64,000 bases of DNA from Candidatus Pantoea soli. Its GTDB lineage: Bacteria > Pseudomonadota > Gammaproteobacteria > Enterobacterales > Enterobacteriaceae. Position numbers and translations under genes: made by a program. Below, piece by piece: positions 29,903-39,703 of the stretch; the first letter of the stretch is position 1, and each line of letters opens with the position of its first letter. The notes below the pieces were generated by a model. It did no database searches. It saw only the letters and a program-made list of their open reading frames with translations, and was not told the origin of the DNA. Location of the stretch: positions 3,038,001 to 3,102,000 of the forward strand of contig NZ_CP032702.1 of NCBI RefSeq assembly GCF_007833795.1. The letters run 5' to 3'.

Positions 29903-30847
29903 ATGATTAAGCTTGGCATTGTTATGGACCCGATTTCGTCCATCAATATTAAAAAAGACACCAGCTTCGCCATGTTGCTGGAGGCGCAGCGCCGTGGCTA
30001 CGAAATTCACTACATGGAAATGGGCGATCTCTCCCTGCGTGGCGGCGTCACCTATGCCCGCACCCGCCTGCTGAGCGTGGAACAGAATTATGAACAGTGG
30101 TACCGCTTCGGCAGCGAGCAGACCATTGCACTGGCCGATCTGAACGTCGTGCTGATGCGTAAAGATCCGCCGTTTGATACGGAATTCATCTACGCCACCT
30201 ACCTGCTGGAGCGCGCGGAAGAGCAAGGCACACTGATTGTGAACAAACCGCAAAGCCTGCGCGACTGTAATGAAAAGCTCTACACCGCCTGGTTTGCCGA
30301 CCTGACGCCGGACACGCTGGTTACGCGCAACAAAGAGCAGCTGCGCGCCTTCTGGCAGGAGCACGGCGATGTGATCCTCAAGCCGCTTGACGGCATGGGC
30401 GGCGCGTCCATTTTCCGCGTGAAACAGGATGACCCGAACTTTGGCGTGATCACCGAAACCCTGACGCAGCATGGCCAGTTCTACTGCATGGCGCAGAACT
30501 ATCTGCCGGCGATCAAAGAAGGCGACAAACGCGTGCTGGTGGTAGACGGCGAGCCGATTCCTTATTGCCTGGCGCGTATTCCGCAGGGCGGTGAAACCCG
30601 CGGCAACCTGGCGGCCGGTGGCCGTGGTGAAGCGCGTCCGCTGAGCGAAAGCGACTGGGAAATTGCCCGTCGCGTTGGCCCGGTACTGAAAGCCAAAGGG
30701 CTGATTTTTGTCGGCCTTGATATCATCGGTGATAAACTGACTGAAGTTAACGTCACCAGCCCAACCTGCGTGCGTGAAATCGAAGCCGCCTTCCCGGTGT
30801 CGATTACCGGCATGCTGATGGATGCGATTGAAAAACGCCTGGGCTGA
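29903..30847 (+). CDS. gshB: Glutathione synthetase
   Basis: ATP-grasp ligase that joins glycine to gamma-glutamylcysteine to make glutathione. The 314 residues follow E. coli GshB (316), beginning MIKLGIVMDPISSINIKKD, with the flexible loop and phosphate contacts around KPLDGMGGASIFRV and the metal-binding LTEVNVTSPTC near the C-terminus. GAGGAGAG lies just before the start. A strong terminator follows, so it is probably separate from yqgE. Confidence 0.97.
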   Translation: MIKLGIVMDPISSINIKKDTSFAMLLEAQRRGYEIHYMEMGDLSLRGGVTYARTRLLSVEQNYEQWYRFGSEQTIALADLNVVLMRKDPPFDTEFIYATYLLERAEEQGTLIVNKPQSLRDCNEKLYTAWFADLTPDTLVTRNKEQLRAFWQEHGDVILKPLDGMGGASIFRVKQDDPNFGVITETLTQHGQFYCMAQNYLPAIKEGDKRVLVVDGEPIPYCLARIPQGGETRGNLAAGGRGEARPLSESDWEIARRVGPVLKAKGLIFVGLDIIGDKLTEVNVTSPTCVREIEAAFPVSITGMLMDAIEKRLG

Positions 30848-30884
30848 GGATGCCGCAGGAGTGAAAGCTCCGTGAACCACCCAG

Positions 30885-30917
30885 GCCGGCGCTGATGCTT
30901 CAGCGCCGGCTATTTTT
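30885..30917 (+). terminator. Rho-independent terminator of gshB
   Basis: An 11-bp stem (GCCGGCGCTGA and TCAGCGCCGGC) with a four-base loop, followed by TATTTTT, 37 bp after the gshB stop. Confidence 0.88.
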
Positions 30918-30931
30918 GGTAACGAGTGATA

Positions 30932-31495
30932 ATGAATTTACAGCACCATTTTTTGATTGCGATGCCGTCGCTGCAGGATCCGTTTTTCAAACGCTCGGTG
31001 GTGTACATCTGCGAGCATAACGAAGACGGCGCCATGGGCCTGATTGTAAACAAGCCAATGGAAAACCTGACGGTCGAAGGCATTCTGAAAAAGCTGAAAA
31101 TCAGCCCGTCCGAGCGCGACCCCGCCATCAAGCTGGATAAACCGGTGTTTGCCGGCGGCCCGCTGGCAGAAGACCGCGGATTCATTCTGCACTCTGCGCA
31201 GCGTACCTACTCTTCCAGCATTCGCATCTCCGATAATACGGTGATCACCACGTCGCGTGATGTGCTGGAAGCGATTGGCACAGCGGCGCAGCCGGATAAC
31301 GTGCTGGTGGCGCTGGGTTACTGCGCCTGGGAAAAAGACCAGCTTGAGAATGAGCTGCTGGAAAACGCCTGGCTGACCACGCCTGCCAACAGCAATATTC
31401 TGTTCCACACGCCGATTGCCGAACGCTGGCGCGAAGCCGCGCGCAGCATGGGCGTGGATATCCACAATATGACCAGCGATGCAGGACACGCATGA
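30932..31495 (+). CDS. yqgE: YqgE/AlgH family protein (UPF0301)
   Basis: A 187-residue cytoplasmic protein of the UPF0301/AlgH family, of unknown biochemical role. It matches E. coli YqgE closely ([50 protein letters not shown]). The E. coli start MNLQHHF corresponds to the ATG at 30932, six bases inside the longest frame. It overlaps ruvX (ATGATG at 31492), a conserved pairing in many bacteria. Confidence 0.93.
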   Translation: MNLQHHFLIAMPSLQDPFFKRSVVYICEHNEDGAMGLIVNKPMENLTVEGILKKLKISPSERDPAIKLDKPVFAGGPLAEDRGFILHSAQRTYSSSIRISDNTVITTSRDVLEAIGTAAQPDNVLVALGYCAWEKDQLENELLENAWLTTPANSNILFHTPIAERWREAARSMGVDIHNMTSDAGHA

Positions 31496-31911
31496 TGGCC
31501 GGTGAAACTTTACTCGGCTTTGATTTCGGCACCAAAAGCATCGGCGTGGCAATCGGCCAGCAGCTTACCGGTACGGCACGTCCGCTGACGGCGCTGAAGG
31601 CGCAGGACGGCACGCCAGACTGGGAACAGATTGGCAAACTGCTGAAAGAGTGGCAGCCGGATTACGTGGTGGTGGGCCTGCCGCTGAATATGGACGGCAC
31701 CGAACAGCCGCTGACCGCGCGGGCACGTAAGTTTGCTAACCGCCTGCATGGCCGCTTTGGCGTGCGCGTGGAGCTGCAGGATGAGCGTCTCAGCACCGTT
31801 GAAGCCCGCGCCGACCTGTTCGCCCGTGGCGGTTTCCGGGCGTTGCAGAAAGGCCAGGTTGACTCGCAGTCGGCGGTGATTATTCTGCAGGACTGGTTCG
31901 AAACGCACTAA
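31492..31911 (+). CDS. ruvX: Holliday junction resolvase-like protein RuvX/YqgF
   Basis: A 139-residue RNase H-fold protein, essential in E. coli and implicated in pre-16S rRNA 5-prime end processing. Visible parts include [16 protein letters not shown] with the first catalytic aspartate, [15 protein letters not shown], and [10 protein letters not shown] with the further acidic residues. The ATG at 31492 overlaps the yqgE stop; an alternative ATG at 31495 would remove one residue. Co-transcribed with yqgE. Confidence 0.94.
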   Translation: MMAGETLLGFDFGTKSIGVAIGQQLTGTARPLTALKAQDGTPDWEQIGKLLKEWQPDYVVVGLPLNMDGTEQPLTARARKFANRLHGRFGVRVELQDERLSTVEARADLFARGGFRALQKGQVDSQSAVIILQDWFETH

Positions 31912-31991
31912 GCCTGCGCCTCTTTTTCTGCGGCCTGCGCTGTGCCGCAGGCATTTCCTGCCGCGCCCCCTGCCGGGCGCGCATACGAGAC

Positions 31992-32984
31992 TTAAAGCAG
32001 CCCGGCCTGCCGCCTTGCGGCTTCGCTCTGGGCAAAGGTCTGCATGCCGGTTTGCGCCCCGGTCTGCAAAACGCCGGGCAGCTGATGCAGCTTGCCCTCG
32101 CGAATCAGGTTACTGACGGCGGGCGTGGCCACCAGCACCTCAAACAGGCCTATTCTGCCGCCGGCTTTGGCAGCCACCAGTCGCTGCGCCAGTACGGCTT
32201 TCAGGCTGCCCGCCAGCTGCGTGCGCACCAGGTTCTTCTCCTCTGCCGGAAACACATCCACCAGCCGATCCACCGCCTGAGTGGCCCCGCGCGTATGCAG
32301 GGTTGCCAGCACCAGATGGCCGGTTTCGGCGGCGGTCAGCGCCAGCCGGATGGTGTCGCTGTCGCGCAGCTCTCCCAGCAGAATGACATCGGGATCTTCA
32401 CGCAGCGCCGCTTTCAGGCCGTGCTGAAAAGAGGCGCAGTGCGTGCCGATTTCGCGCTGCTGAATCAGCGACTGCCGGCTGCTGTGCACAAACTCAATGG
32501 GATCTTCCAGCGTGATAATATGGCGCGCCTGCTGCTGGTTCAGCGTATCGACCAGCGCGGCCAGCGTAGTGGATTTGCCGCTGCCGGTGGCACCGGTTAT
32601 CAGGATCAGCCCCTCTTCAAGCTGCAGCAGCGTGTTCACCACGGCGGGCAGATCCAGCGCCGCGATCGCCGGTATCTCACTGGCGATCACCCGCAGCGCC
32701 AGCGAAAGCCCGTGCCGCTGCAAAAACAGATTGGCCCGCAGCCGCACGCCGCTGCGCAGCATCAGGGCAAAATCGAGATGCCCGTTCTGCTGCAGCTCGC
32801 TCTGCTGCGCCGCCGTAAGCCACTCTGCGCTAAAGGCGCTCAGCCAGCGCTCATTCACCACCGCCTGCTGCGGAACGGGTTCCAGCACGCCCTGCCGCCG
32901 CCAGTGCGGCAAATGTCCGCAGCACAGGTGCAGATCGGCCGCATTATGCTTTACACTAAGCGCCACCAGTTCATCCAACTCCAT
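31992..32984 (-). CDS. yggR: PilT-like type IV pilus twitching ATPase
   Basis: A 330-residue secretion/pilus-retraction ATPase homologue corresponding to E. coli YggR. An N-terminal PAS-like domain is followed by the RecA-like core with Walker A GATGSGKST (residues 131-139), an Asp box around ITLEDPIEFVH, Walker B DVILLGELRD and a His box (LVLATLHTRGA). No other pilus genes occur in the window. It is divergent from yggS with only 16 bp between starts; AGGAG precedes its own ATG. Whether it functions in twitching here is unknown. Confidence 0.92.
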   Translation of the reverse strand: MELDELVALSVKHNAADLHLCCGHLPHWRRQGVLEPVPQQAVVNERWLSAFSAEWLTAAQQSELQQNGHLDFALMLRSGVRLRANLFLQRHGLSLALRVIASEIPAIAALDLPAVVNTLLQLEEGLILITGATGSGKSTTLAALVDTLNQQQARHIITLEDPIEFVHSSRQSLIQQREIGTHCASFQHGLKAALREDPDVILLGELRDSDTIRLALTAAETGHLVLATLHTRGATQAVDRLVDVFPAEEKNLVRTQLAGSLKAVLAQRLVAAKAGGRIGLFEVLVATPAVSNLIREGKLHQLPGVLQTGAQTGMQTFAQSEAARRQAGLL

Positions 32985-33000
32985 TTAACTTCTCCTGACT

Positions 33001-33708
33001 ATGACTTCCATTGAGCACAACCTACAGCAAGTGCGCGAGCGTATCGCCGCTGCGGCTGCGCGTTGCGGCCGCGCGCCAGAAGAAATTACCCTGGTTGCAG
33101 TGAGCAAAACCAAACCTGCGGGCGCGATCGCAGAAGCTATCGCAGCCGGACAGCGGGTGTTTGGCGAAAATTACGTACAGGAAGGGGTTGAAAAGGTGGC
33201 CGCGCTGGCCGCACATCCCGATGTGCAGTGGCACTTTATCGGCCCGCTGCAATCCAATAAAAGCCGTCTGGTGGCCGAGCATTTCGCCTGGTGTCATACC
33301 GTGGATCGCCTGCGTATTGCCCAGCGCCTCAGCGACCAGCGTCCGGCGCACCTGCCGCCGCTTAACGTGTTAATTCAGGTAAATATCAGTGACGAGCACA
33401 GCAAATCTGGCATCATGCTGGAGGCAGCAGGCGAGCTGGCGCAGCAGATTGCCGCCCTGCCGCACCTGCGGTTGCGCGGCCTGATGGCGATACCGGCACC
33501 GGAGCAGGATTACGCGCGACAGCTGGCGGTATGTCAGCAGATGGCCGACGCGTTCCGTGCGCTGCAGCGCGATTATCCGGCGGTGGATACGCTTTCGCTC
33601 GGCATGAGCGACGATATGGATGCCGCTATCGCCGCAGGCAGCACCATGGTGCGCATTGGCACCGCCATATTTGGCGCGCGGGAGTATGCGCGACCTTCAC
33701 AACAATAA
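33001..33708 (+). CDS. yggS: PLP homeostasis protein (YggS/PROSC family)
   Basis: A 235-residue single-domain PLP-binding protein that affects vitamin B6 and amino-acid balance; not known to catalyse a reaction. It matches E. coli YggS, with the PLP lysine in VAVSKTKPAGAI, FGENYVQEGVEK, WHFIGPLQSNK and LSLGMSDDMDAAIAAGSTMVRIGTAIFG. No clear ribosome site precedes the ATG, which lies close to the divergent yggR start. It heads the yggS-yggT-rdgB-hemW run. Confidence 0.95.
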   Translation: MTSIEHNLQQVRERIAAAAARCGRAPEEITLVAVSKTKPAGAIAEAIAAGQRVFGENYVQEGVEKVAALAAHPDVQWHFIGPLQSNKSRLVAEHFAWCHTVDRLRIAQRLSDQRPAHLPPLNVLIQVNISDEHSKSGIMLEAAGELAQQIAALPHLRLRGLMAIPAPEQDYARQLAVCQQMADAFRALQRDYPAVDTLSLGMSDDMDAAIAAGSTMVRIGTAIFGAREYARPSQQ

Positions 33709-33720
33709 TTGAGGAACCTC

Positions 33721-34275
33721 ATGTTAACACTGACGTTTTTAGTCAAAACGCTGATCGACCTGTACGTGATGGTGCTGCTGCTGCGCATCTGGATGCAGTG
33801 GTCGCGCTGTGACTTTTACAATCCGCTGGCGCAGTTTGTGGTGAAGATCACCCAGCCCGTGGTGAAACCGCTGCGCCGCATTATTCCGGCACTGGGGCCG
33901 ATAGACACGGCATCGCTGCTGCTGGCCTTTGTGCTGACGACGCTGAAATACCCGATCCTGCTGCTGATTCAGGTGGGCGTGTTCTCGGTTGACCCGACCA
34001 ACCTGCTGGTTGGCCTGCTGTCGCTGGTGAAGTCGGCCGGGTATCTGGTGTTCTGGGTGATCATTGTCCGCTCGCTGATGAGCTGGATCAGTCAGGGCCG
34101 CGGTCCAATGGATTATGTGCTGATTCAGCTGACCGAACCGCTGATGGCACCGATCCGCCGCATTCTGCCGGCGATGGGCGGCATTGATTTCTCAGCCATG
34201 ATTGTGATTCTGGTGCTGTATGCCCTGAATTTCCTCGGGATGGATCTGTTCCCGGGCCTCTGGTACCTGCTGTAA
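33721..34275 (+). CDS. yggT: YggT family inner-membrane protein
   Basis: A 184-residue integral membrane protein of the YggT family with two YGGT units, each including a hydrophobic helix pair and a QPVVKPLRRIIP or EPLMAPIRRILP segment. GAGG before the ATG at 33721 and homology fix the start; the frame opens earlier at a TTG. In E. coli it has been linked to osmotic tolerance. The next gene in E. coli, yggU, is missing: rdgB starts 20 bp after the yggT stop. Confidence 0.92.
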   Translation: MLTLTFLVKTLIDLYVMVLLLRIWMQWSRCDFYNPLAQFVVKITQPVVKPLRRIIPALGPIDTASLLLAFVLTTLKYPILLLIQVGVFSVDPTNLLVGLLSLVKSAGYLVFWVIIVRSLMSWISQGRGPMDYVLIQLTEPLMAPIRRILPAMGGIDFSAMIVILVLYALNFLGMDLFPGLWYLL

Positions 34276-34295
34276 TTTATTAATCCGGAACTATT

Positions 34296-34889
34296 ATGCA
34301 AAAAGTTGTGCTCGCCACCGGTAATCCCGGCAAAGTGCGTGAACTGGCCGACCTGCTGGCGGCCTTTGGCCTCAATATCGTGGCGCAAACCGAACTGGGC
34401 GTGACGTCAGCAGAAGAGACCGGCCTGACCTTTATCGAAAACGCCATTCTCAAAGCGCGCCACGCGGCGCAGATCACCGGCTTACCGGCAATTGCCGATG
34501 ATTCGGGTCTGGCGGTGGATGCGCTGGGCGGCGCGCCGGGTATCTACTCCGCGCGCTATGCCGGTGCAGAAGCCAGCGATCAACAGAATCTGGAAAAGCT
34601 GCTGCTGGCGATGGAGAATGTGCCGGACGGTCAGCGCCAGGCGCAGTTCCACTGCGTGCTGGTCTATGTACGTCACGCTGCAGATCCGGTGCCGCTGGTG
34701 TTCCACGGCAGCTGGGACGGGGAAATTACCCGCGCCCCGGCCGGAGAAGGCGGTTTCGGTTACGATCCGATTTTCTACGTGCCTGCACTGGGCAAAACCG
34801 CCGCCGGACTGAGCAAAGAGGAGAAGCGCGCGGTCTCTCATCGGGGTAAAGCATTGACGCTGCTGCTGGAAGCGATGCGCAATGCCTGA
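34296..34889 (+). CDS. rdgB: dITP/XTP pyrophosphatase
   Basis: Nucleotide-pool cleaning enzyme that hydrolyses dITP, XTP and dHAPTP to monophosphates. It has 197 residues as in E. coli RdgB. Motifs: [17 protein letters not shown] at the N-terminus, the metal-binding region around [31 protein letters not shown] and SHRGKAL. Its last eight bases overlap the hemW start. Confidence 0.96.
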   Translation: MQKVVLATGNPGKVRELADLLAAFGLNIVAQTELGVTSAEETGLTFIENAILKARHAAQITGLPAIADDSGLAVDALGGAPGIYSARYAGAEASDQQNLEKLLLAMENVPDGQRQAQFHCVLVYVRHAADPVPLVFHGSWDGEITRAPAGEGGFGYDPIFYVPALGKTAAGLSKEEKRAVSHRGKALTLLLEAMRNA

Positions 34890-36012
34890 GTTACCACCGT
34901 TAAGCCTGTATATTCATATTCCGTGGTGTGTGCAGAAATGCCCCTACTGCGATTTCAACTCGCACGCGCTGAAAGGCGAGGTGCCGCATAACGACTATGT
35001 GGCGCATCTGCTGCGCGATCTGGAGCAGGATCTGCCGCTCACCGCCGGACGGACAGTGCGCACCCTCTTCATCGGGGGCGGCACGCCCAGCCTGCTCAGC
35101 AGTGAGGCGATGCAGATGCTGATGGATGGCGTACGGGCGCGCCTGCCGCTGGCGGCTGACGCAGAGATCACCATGGAGGCCAACCCTGGTACGGTCGAAG
35201 CCGATCGCTTCAGCGGCTATCAGCGGGCCGGGATCAACCGCATTTCAATTGGCGTCCAGAGCTTCAGCCCGCAAAAGCTGACGCGGCTGGGACGCATTCA
35301 TGGCCCGGAAGAGGCCGTGCGCGCGGCCCGGCTGGCTGCCGGACTGGGCCTGCGCAGCTTTAACCTTGACCTGATGCATGGCCTGCCGGATCAGTCGCTG
35401 GAGGAGGCGCTGGACGATTTACGCCAGGCGATTGCGCTCAACCCGCCGCACCTGTCGTGGTATCAGCTGACCATTGAGCCCAACACCCTGTTCGGTTCAC
35501 GTCCGCCGGTGCTGCCGGATGATGATGCGCTGTGGGATATCTTTGAGCAGGGTCACCAGCTGCTGACCGCCGCCGGTTATCAGCAGTATGAAACCTCCGC
35601 TTACGCCCGGCCGGGCTATCGCTGCGAACACAACCTGAACTACTGGCGCTTTGGTGACTATCTGGGCATTGGCTGCGGTGCGCACGGCAAGCTGACCCAG
35701 CCTGACGGACGCATCGTGCGCACGGTGAAAACCCGTCATCCGCGCGGCTTTATGAAAGGTAACTATCTGGACAAGCAGCATGAGGTTCCGGATGAAGATA
35801 AGCCGTTTGAATTCTTTATGAACCGGTTCCGCCTGCTGGAAGCGGCCCCGCGCGCCGATTTCCGGCGCTACACCGGGCTGGAGGAATCCGTCATTCGCCC
35901 GCAGATGGATCAGGCCATCGCCGCAGGTTACGTACTGGAAAGCGCGGACAGCTGGCAGATCACCGAAAAAGGCAAGCTGTTCCTGAACTCCCTGCTTGAG
36001 CTGTTTATGTAG
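34882..36012 (+). CDS. hemW: Radical SAM heme chaperone HemW
   Basis: Radical SAM protein of the HemN-like family that binds and delivers heme to respiratory proteins rather than oxidising coproporphyrinogen. The cluster motif is C16-x3-C20-x2-C23 ([11 protein letters not shown]); it lacks the extra N-terminal cysteine of true HemN enzymes. [10 protein letters not shown] and [10 protein letters not shown] are conserved segments, and the C-terminal HemW domain follows. It has 376 residues, starts inside the end of rdgB, and ends an operon that converges with the Ig-like gene. Confidence 0.95.
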   Translation: MPELPPLSLYIHIPWCVQKCPYCDFNSHALKGEVPHNDYVAHLLRDLEQDLPLTAGRTVRTLFIGGGTPSLLSSEAMQMLMDGVRARLPLAADAEITMEANPGTVEADRFSGYQRAGINRISIGVQSFSPQKLTRLGRIHGPEEAVRAARLAAGLGLRSFNLDLMHGLPDQSLEEALDDLRQAIALNPPHLSWYQLTIEPNTLFGSRPPVLPDDDALWDIFEQGHQLLTAAGYQQYETSAYARPGYRCEHNLNYWRFGDYLGIGCGAHGKLTQPDGRIVRTVKTRHPRGFMKGNYLDKQHEVPDEDKPFEFFMNRFRLLEAAPRADFRRYTGLEESVIRPQMDQAIAAGYVLESADSWQITEKGKLFLNSLLELFM

Positions 36013-36093
36013 TCACGCTGAAAACGGCAGCCGTCCCGCAGGGCGGCCGCCGTATCGCGGCGGGAGGCACCCGACAGCGCCCCCTTCCGGCCA

Positions 36094-38349
36094 TCAGGCC
36101 ACCAGCACCACCTCGTCACCGATCAACAGCTGCGCGCTGCGATCGTGGCTTTCAAACACCTGCCACTGTTTTCCGCCGCGGCTCTGCGTTCCCTGCTGCT
36201 GCCACTGCTGATAAAACAGCGCGCTGTCTGTCAGCTGCACCGTATCGCCCCGGTCGCCGTCAATGGTCCAGCGCTGCGGCGTGGTCAGCATCTCCTCCGG
36301 TGCCTGCTGCAGCAGCGACGCACTCTCCAGCACCAGCTGATTGTCGCCCTGCCCGGTGAGGTCGATATGTCGCAAATCCGTCAGCGCCGCTGTCAGCTGC
36401 TGGAAATCCAGCGGTGACTGTTCACCGGCGAGGATCAGGGAGCTGAACCCGGCCAGCGGCTGCGCCTGACTTGCCAGCCACTGCTGCGCATCGGTGAGAT
36501 GCAGCTGGGGCCCCGCCGCCTCTTCAGCCTCCGGCTCCGGCAGCGCTTTCAGCCGTGCGGCAGGGGTCTGCTTGCCCCAGCGCAGGGTATCCAGCACCCA
36601 GCCGACATCGCGCCGCACCAGAATGCTGCAGCCAAAAACGCGCTTGTAGGTGTCCGGATCTTCCCCGGAGTGGACTTCGATATAGCCAATCTGTTTGCCG
36701 GCCGGCGCGTTCCAGCTGAAGCAGTTAAAATCCTGCTCGCGGTTACTGCTGCTGCTGGGGCGCAGATATTCCCGCCCCAGCAGCTGGCCGTCCGGCGAAT
36801 AGATATTGACGTAACTGTCGCAGTTATTGATGCGTCCGTAGTTAAACGCAACGTAGTTAGTGGCACCAAAATCAAACTTCACCACGGCGTTATCCAGCAT
36901 TTCCACCGCGCGACTTTGGTAGCCATCCGGGCGATTCATTACGCCGGTGTAAAAGCTGCCCACGCTGCGGGTGTGGCTCAGTTCGGTGACTTTCAGATCG
37001 CCATACTGATAGGTTCTGCCGCTCTGCCAGTTGAGGCTGCTGCGGCAGTCCCAGTTCTCACAGCCGATGGTATTACTGAGCGGCGGCGCGTAGTTCACAG
37101 ACCACGGCGCTGAAAGCGGACTGACGTTGCCTGCCGTATCCACCGCTTTTACGCTAAAGCTGTTGGCACCCGGCATCATCTCGCGATCCGGCGTAATGCG
37201 CCAGCGGCCGTCTGCGGCGGCATAGGCTGAGCCCACCGCCAGGCCATTCTGATACAGCGTCACCAGGCTTGATGGCTCCGACTGCCCGGAAAAATCCAGG
37301 CGCGCATCGTCGGTGGTCTGCCCCGGCAGCACGGGCTGCACGCTGCCGGTGTCGTCAAGCGCCTGCAGGATCAGCGGGGTGTCGATACGGGTATCTATGT
37401 TCAGCGTCCAGCTGTCACTCCACGGGCTGACATTCCCCGCTTTATCGCTGCTGCGGGTGCGGAAACGCCACTCGCCATCCGGCGTCAGATCCTGCGGCGG
37501 CGTCCACTGCCAGTGGCCGTTGCCATCAACGCTCGCCGTGCCGCCAGCGATCCATTTACCGCCTGGTGCGGCGTACTGGATGCGCACGCTAGTGCCGGCT
37601 TCGGCTTCACCGTGCAGCACCGGACGGCGATCGTCGGTTGGGCGGCTGTTGTCAAACTGCCCCTGATACAGCCCCTGGTCATCCGCGTAGTAACGAAAGG
37701 CCGGTGTGGCCGGCGCGACGGTATCAAGGTGAAAGGTCCATACCACGGACGGCGTACTGCGGTTATCCGCGCGGTCTTCCGCCACGGCGCTGAGCTGGTA
37801 AGTGCCATCCTGTGGCAGGTCAAGCTGAACCTGCCATTCGCCGCGGGCATCGGTACGGGCAGAAGCCAGCAGCGTAGTGCCATCATAGAGATAAACGAGG
37901 CTGTTCGCTTCTGCCTGGCCACGCACCACTGGCTGGTCGTCGTTGGTATAGCCATTGCGCTTGATGCTATTGCCATTGTCCACGCCGCCTGCCACATCAT
38001 CTTCGATGGCACCGATCACCGGCCTGGCAGGCGGCTGGGTGTCGATGTTGTAACTGACATACAGCGGCGCGCTCTGGTTACCCACCTGATCCACCGCAAC
38101 AAAGCTGAGCTGGTACTCGCCATCCGCCAGCGGTCGCGCCGGCGTCCAGGAAAAGGTGCCGTTGGCCACCGGAACGCGCTGCGTTTGCTGGCCGTTGACG
38201 CTGACAATAATCTCCACGGTGTCGGGCGACGTTGCGCGACCGTCCCAGCGTTTCTGTGGATCGTTGTACCAGCCGGGTTCAGCCATGATGATGAAGGGAG
38301 GAAACAATAACGGATGATTTCCGGAAGCGGAGGCGTCAAAAGATAACAT
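36094..38349 (-). CDS. Ig-like repeat protein with an adhesin-type C-terminal module and no Sec signal
   Basis: A 751-residue protein I cannot name. Order of parts: about residues 20-105 and then three further Ig-like repeats (to about 425) similar in pattern to those of the giant adhesin; a cysteine-containing beta-rich domain (about 430-590) that begins IGCENWDCRSSLNW and has further cysteines at NNCD, FNCF and FGCS, perhaps lectin-like; and a C-terminal module (about 620-751) with DLTGQGDNQLVLES and IDGDRGDTVQLTD, a pattern common at the ends of large type I secreted adhesins. No signal peptide or transmembrane segment is visible. AAGGA lies five bases before the ATG. It occupies the yggM-ansB position of E. 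coli, suggesting acquisition. Export by the left-edge type I system is speculation. Confidence 0.85.
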   Translation of the reverse strand: MLSFDASASGNHPLLFPPFIIMAEPGWYNDPQKRWDGRATSPDTVEIIVSVNGQQTQRVPVANGTFSWTPARPLADGEYQLSFVAVDQVGNQSAPLYVSYNIDTQPPARPVIGAIEDDVAGGVDNGNSIKRNGYTNDDQPVVRGQAEANSLVYLYDGTTLLASARTDARGEWQVQLDLPQDGTYQLSAVAEDRADNRSTPSVVWTFHLDTVAPATPAFRYYADDQGLYQGQFDNSRPTDDRRPVLHGEAEAGTSVRIQYAAPGGKWIAGGTASVDGNGHWQWTPPQDLTPDGEWRFRTRSSDKAGNVSPWSDSWTLNIDTRIDTPLILQALDDTGSVQPVLPGQTTDDARLDFSGQSEPSSLVTLYQNGLAVGSAYAAADGRWRITPDREMMPGANSFSVKAVDTAGNVSPLSAPWSVNYAPPLSNTIGCENWDCRSSLNWQSGRTYQYGDLKVTELSHTRSVGSFYTGVMNRPDGYQSRAVEMLDNAVVKFDFGATNYVAFNYGRINNCDSYVNIYSPDGQLLGREYLRPSSSSNREQDFNCFSWNAPAGKQIGYIEVHSGEDPDTYKRVFGCSILVRRDVGWVLDTLRWGKQTPAARLKALPEPEAEEAAGPQLHLTDAQQWLASQAQPLAGFSSLILAGEQSPLDFQQLTAALTDLRHIDLTGQGDNQLVLESASLLQQAPEEMLTTPQRWTIDGDRGDTVQLTDSALFYQQWQQQGTQSRGGKQWQVFESHDRSAQLLIGDEVVLVA

Positions 38350-38477
38350 AAAAATTCCTTAAAAATGAATAGGTTTAGCGGGCTTCTTGCCCGCCGTAAT
38401 ACTCATTAATCTGGCTTTTTTATCGTTATCAGATTCGTCCCGAAACCAGGACAACATCGGTGACGCACGGCGAAAAG

Positions 38478-38505
38478 CACAAAGCCAGCCGCAGGGCTGG
38501 CTTTG
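38478..38505 (-). terminator. Terminator downstream of yggN
   Basis: A ten-base-pair stem (AAAGCCAGCC and GGCTGGCTTT) with a four-base loop, 20 bp past the yggN stop. On the minus strand it is followed by GTGCTTTT, an imperfect T tract. Confidence 0.7.
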
Positions 38506-38524
38506 TCACAAGCGCGTCAGGGGA

Positions 38525-39241
38525 TTAACCGGCAATATTTTTCATCAGCGCTTTGCGCTGGCTTTCCAGATCCGTTACCCGGTTACACACTTCGTGACCG
38601 AAGTTCTGGAAATCCTGCTCCTGATTATTCCATTCGGTCTGAATCGACTGCTGTAAGCCGCCCAGATTGCCCATCAGTGCCTGCAGCGGATTGCTGCCGC
38701 TGGCCGCCTGCTTTGTGCCCATCTCGTTCAGGCTGTCCTGCAGTACACCACCCAGCGTGCTCTGCACCAGCTTCTGCCCGTCCGCGCGCACCTGCGCGAT
38801 AGCCTGATGATGGAACGTCAGTCCGTCCGGACGATGCTCAATGATGCGGTTCATCTGCTGTTTCAGCTGGCCGTTCAGCGTCGTCAGGCGGTTACGCACG
38901 TTGCTGTCCGTACCCAGCTTTTCCACAATCACTTTGTCCAGCGCAACGCGCCCGCGCTCCAGCCGCGTGGTGGCACCGCTATCCACCCAAGGCAGATCGC
39001 GGCGCAGCGCATTCTGATAGTTAATCGCTTTCTGTCGCGTGGCCGTGTCCACCGTGGCTTTCTGCCCGTTGAATGTCACCTCGCCCTGAGGGGTAATTTC
39101 GAGGTTGCCGTTGCTGCCCACCACCTGCACGCTCTGCGGTTTGATGATCACATCATCTTGTGGATTAACGCTGCACTGGTAATCAGCATGCGCCTGCGCT
39201 GCCGTCAGCAATAGCGCGGCGAGAAGTGCCTTACGAACCAT
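38525..39241 (-). CDS. yggN: YggN family DUF2884 periplasmic protein
   Basis: A 238-residue exported protein matching E. coli YggN in length and order. The signal peptide MVRKALLAALLLTAAQAHA ends before DYQCSV; the mature part is helical and contains two cysteines (YQC and EVC). AGGAG precedes the ATG at 39241; the frame extends to 39334 but that would bury the signal peptide. Function unknown. Confidence 0.9.
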   Translation of the reverse strand: MVRKALLAALLLTAAQAHADYQCSVNPQDDVIIKPQSVQVVGSNGNLEITPQGEVTFNGQKATVDTATRQKAINYQNALRRDLPWVDSGATTRLERGRVALDKVIVEKLGTDSNVRNRLTTLNGQLKQQMNRIIEHRPDGLTFHHQAIAQVRADGQKLVQSTLGGVLQDSLNEMGTKQAASGSNPLQALMGNLGGLQQSIQTEWNNQEQDFQNFGHEVCNRVTDLESQRKALMKNIAG

Positions 39242-39376
39242 GAATTCTCCTGCAGGAATGGATTGTCTGACAGACGCAGCAAAGCGGCTGCGTCCGGCGT
39301 GACGCATTATGCTGCGCCACTGCGCGGTATACACCTTTGCAGCGGCGCGCGGTATCGCGTCACGGCGTGATGCTAC

Positions 39377-39703
39377 TTAGTCCCACCAGACGTCAAAGAG
39401 TTCCGTCACCTGAATATCTGCCAGCTGGCGCTTCTCCAGCCACTGGCGCACCAGCTCACGGTGTTCATCGGTGCATTTACCGGTTTGCTGCATGCACACC
39501 AGCCCTTCCCACACCAGATAGCCGCTGCCATCGTAGGCCAGGCCGTTAGGATCGATCACCTCACTGATGAACTGATCCAGCGTGGCGTCGACTTCCTCTT
39601 CGGAGGTGCCTTCGGCAAAGCGCCAGGCAACGGAGAAGCCCAGCTCCTGGAACTCATCAATATGCAATTTTTTACGTAAACGACGGCTACGCTGTACGGC
39701 CAT
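39377..39703 (-). CDS. yggL: YggL family 50S ribosome-associated protein
   Basis: A 108-residue protein of the DUF469 family, identical in length to E. coli YggL, beginning [23 protein letters not shown] in its basic N-terminus. E. coli YggL binds the 50S subunit. Its ATG overlaps the trmB stop by one base (TAATG), so the two are translationally coupled. Confidence 0.94.
   Translation of the reverse strand: MAVQRSRRLRKKLHIDEFQELGFSVAWRFAEGTSEEEVDATLDQFISEVIDPNGLAYDGSGYLVWEGLVCMQQTGKCTDEHRELVRQWLEKRQLADIQVTELFDVWWD

Noticed and set aside
31912..31991. GC-rich inverted repeat between ruvX and yggR
   Set aside because: The stem is imperfect and no T run follows on either strand, so I did not call a terminator.
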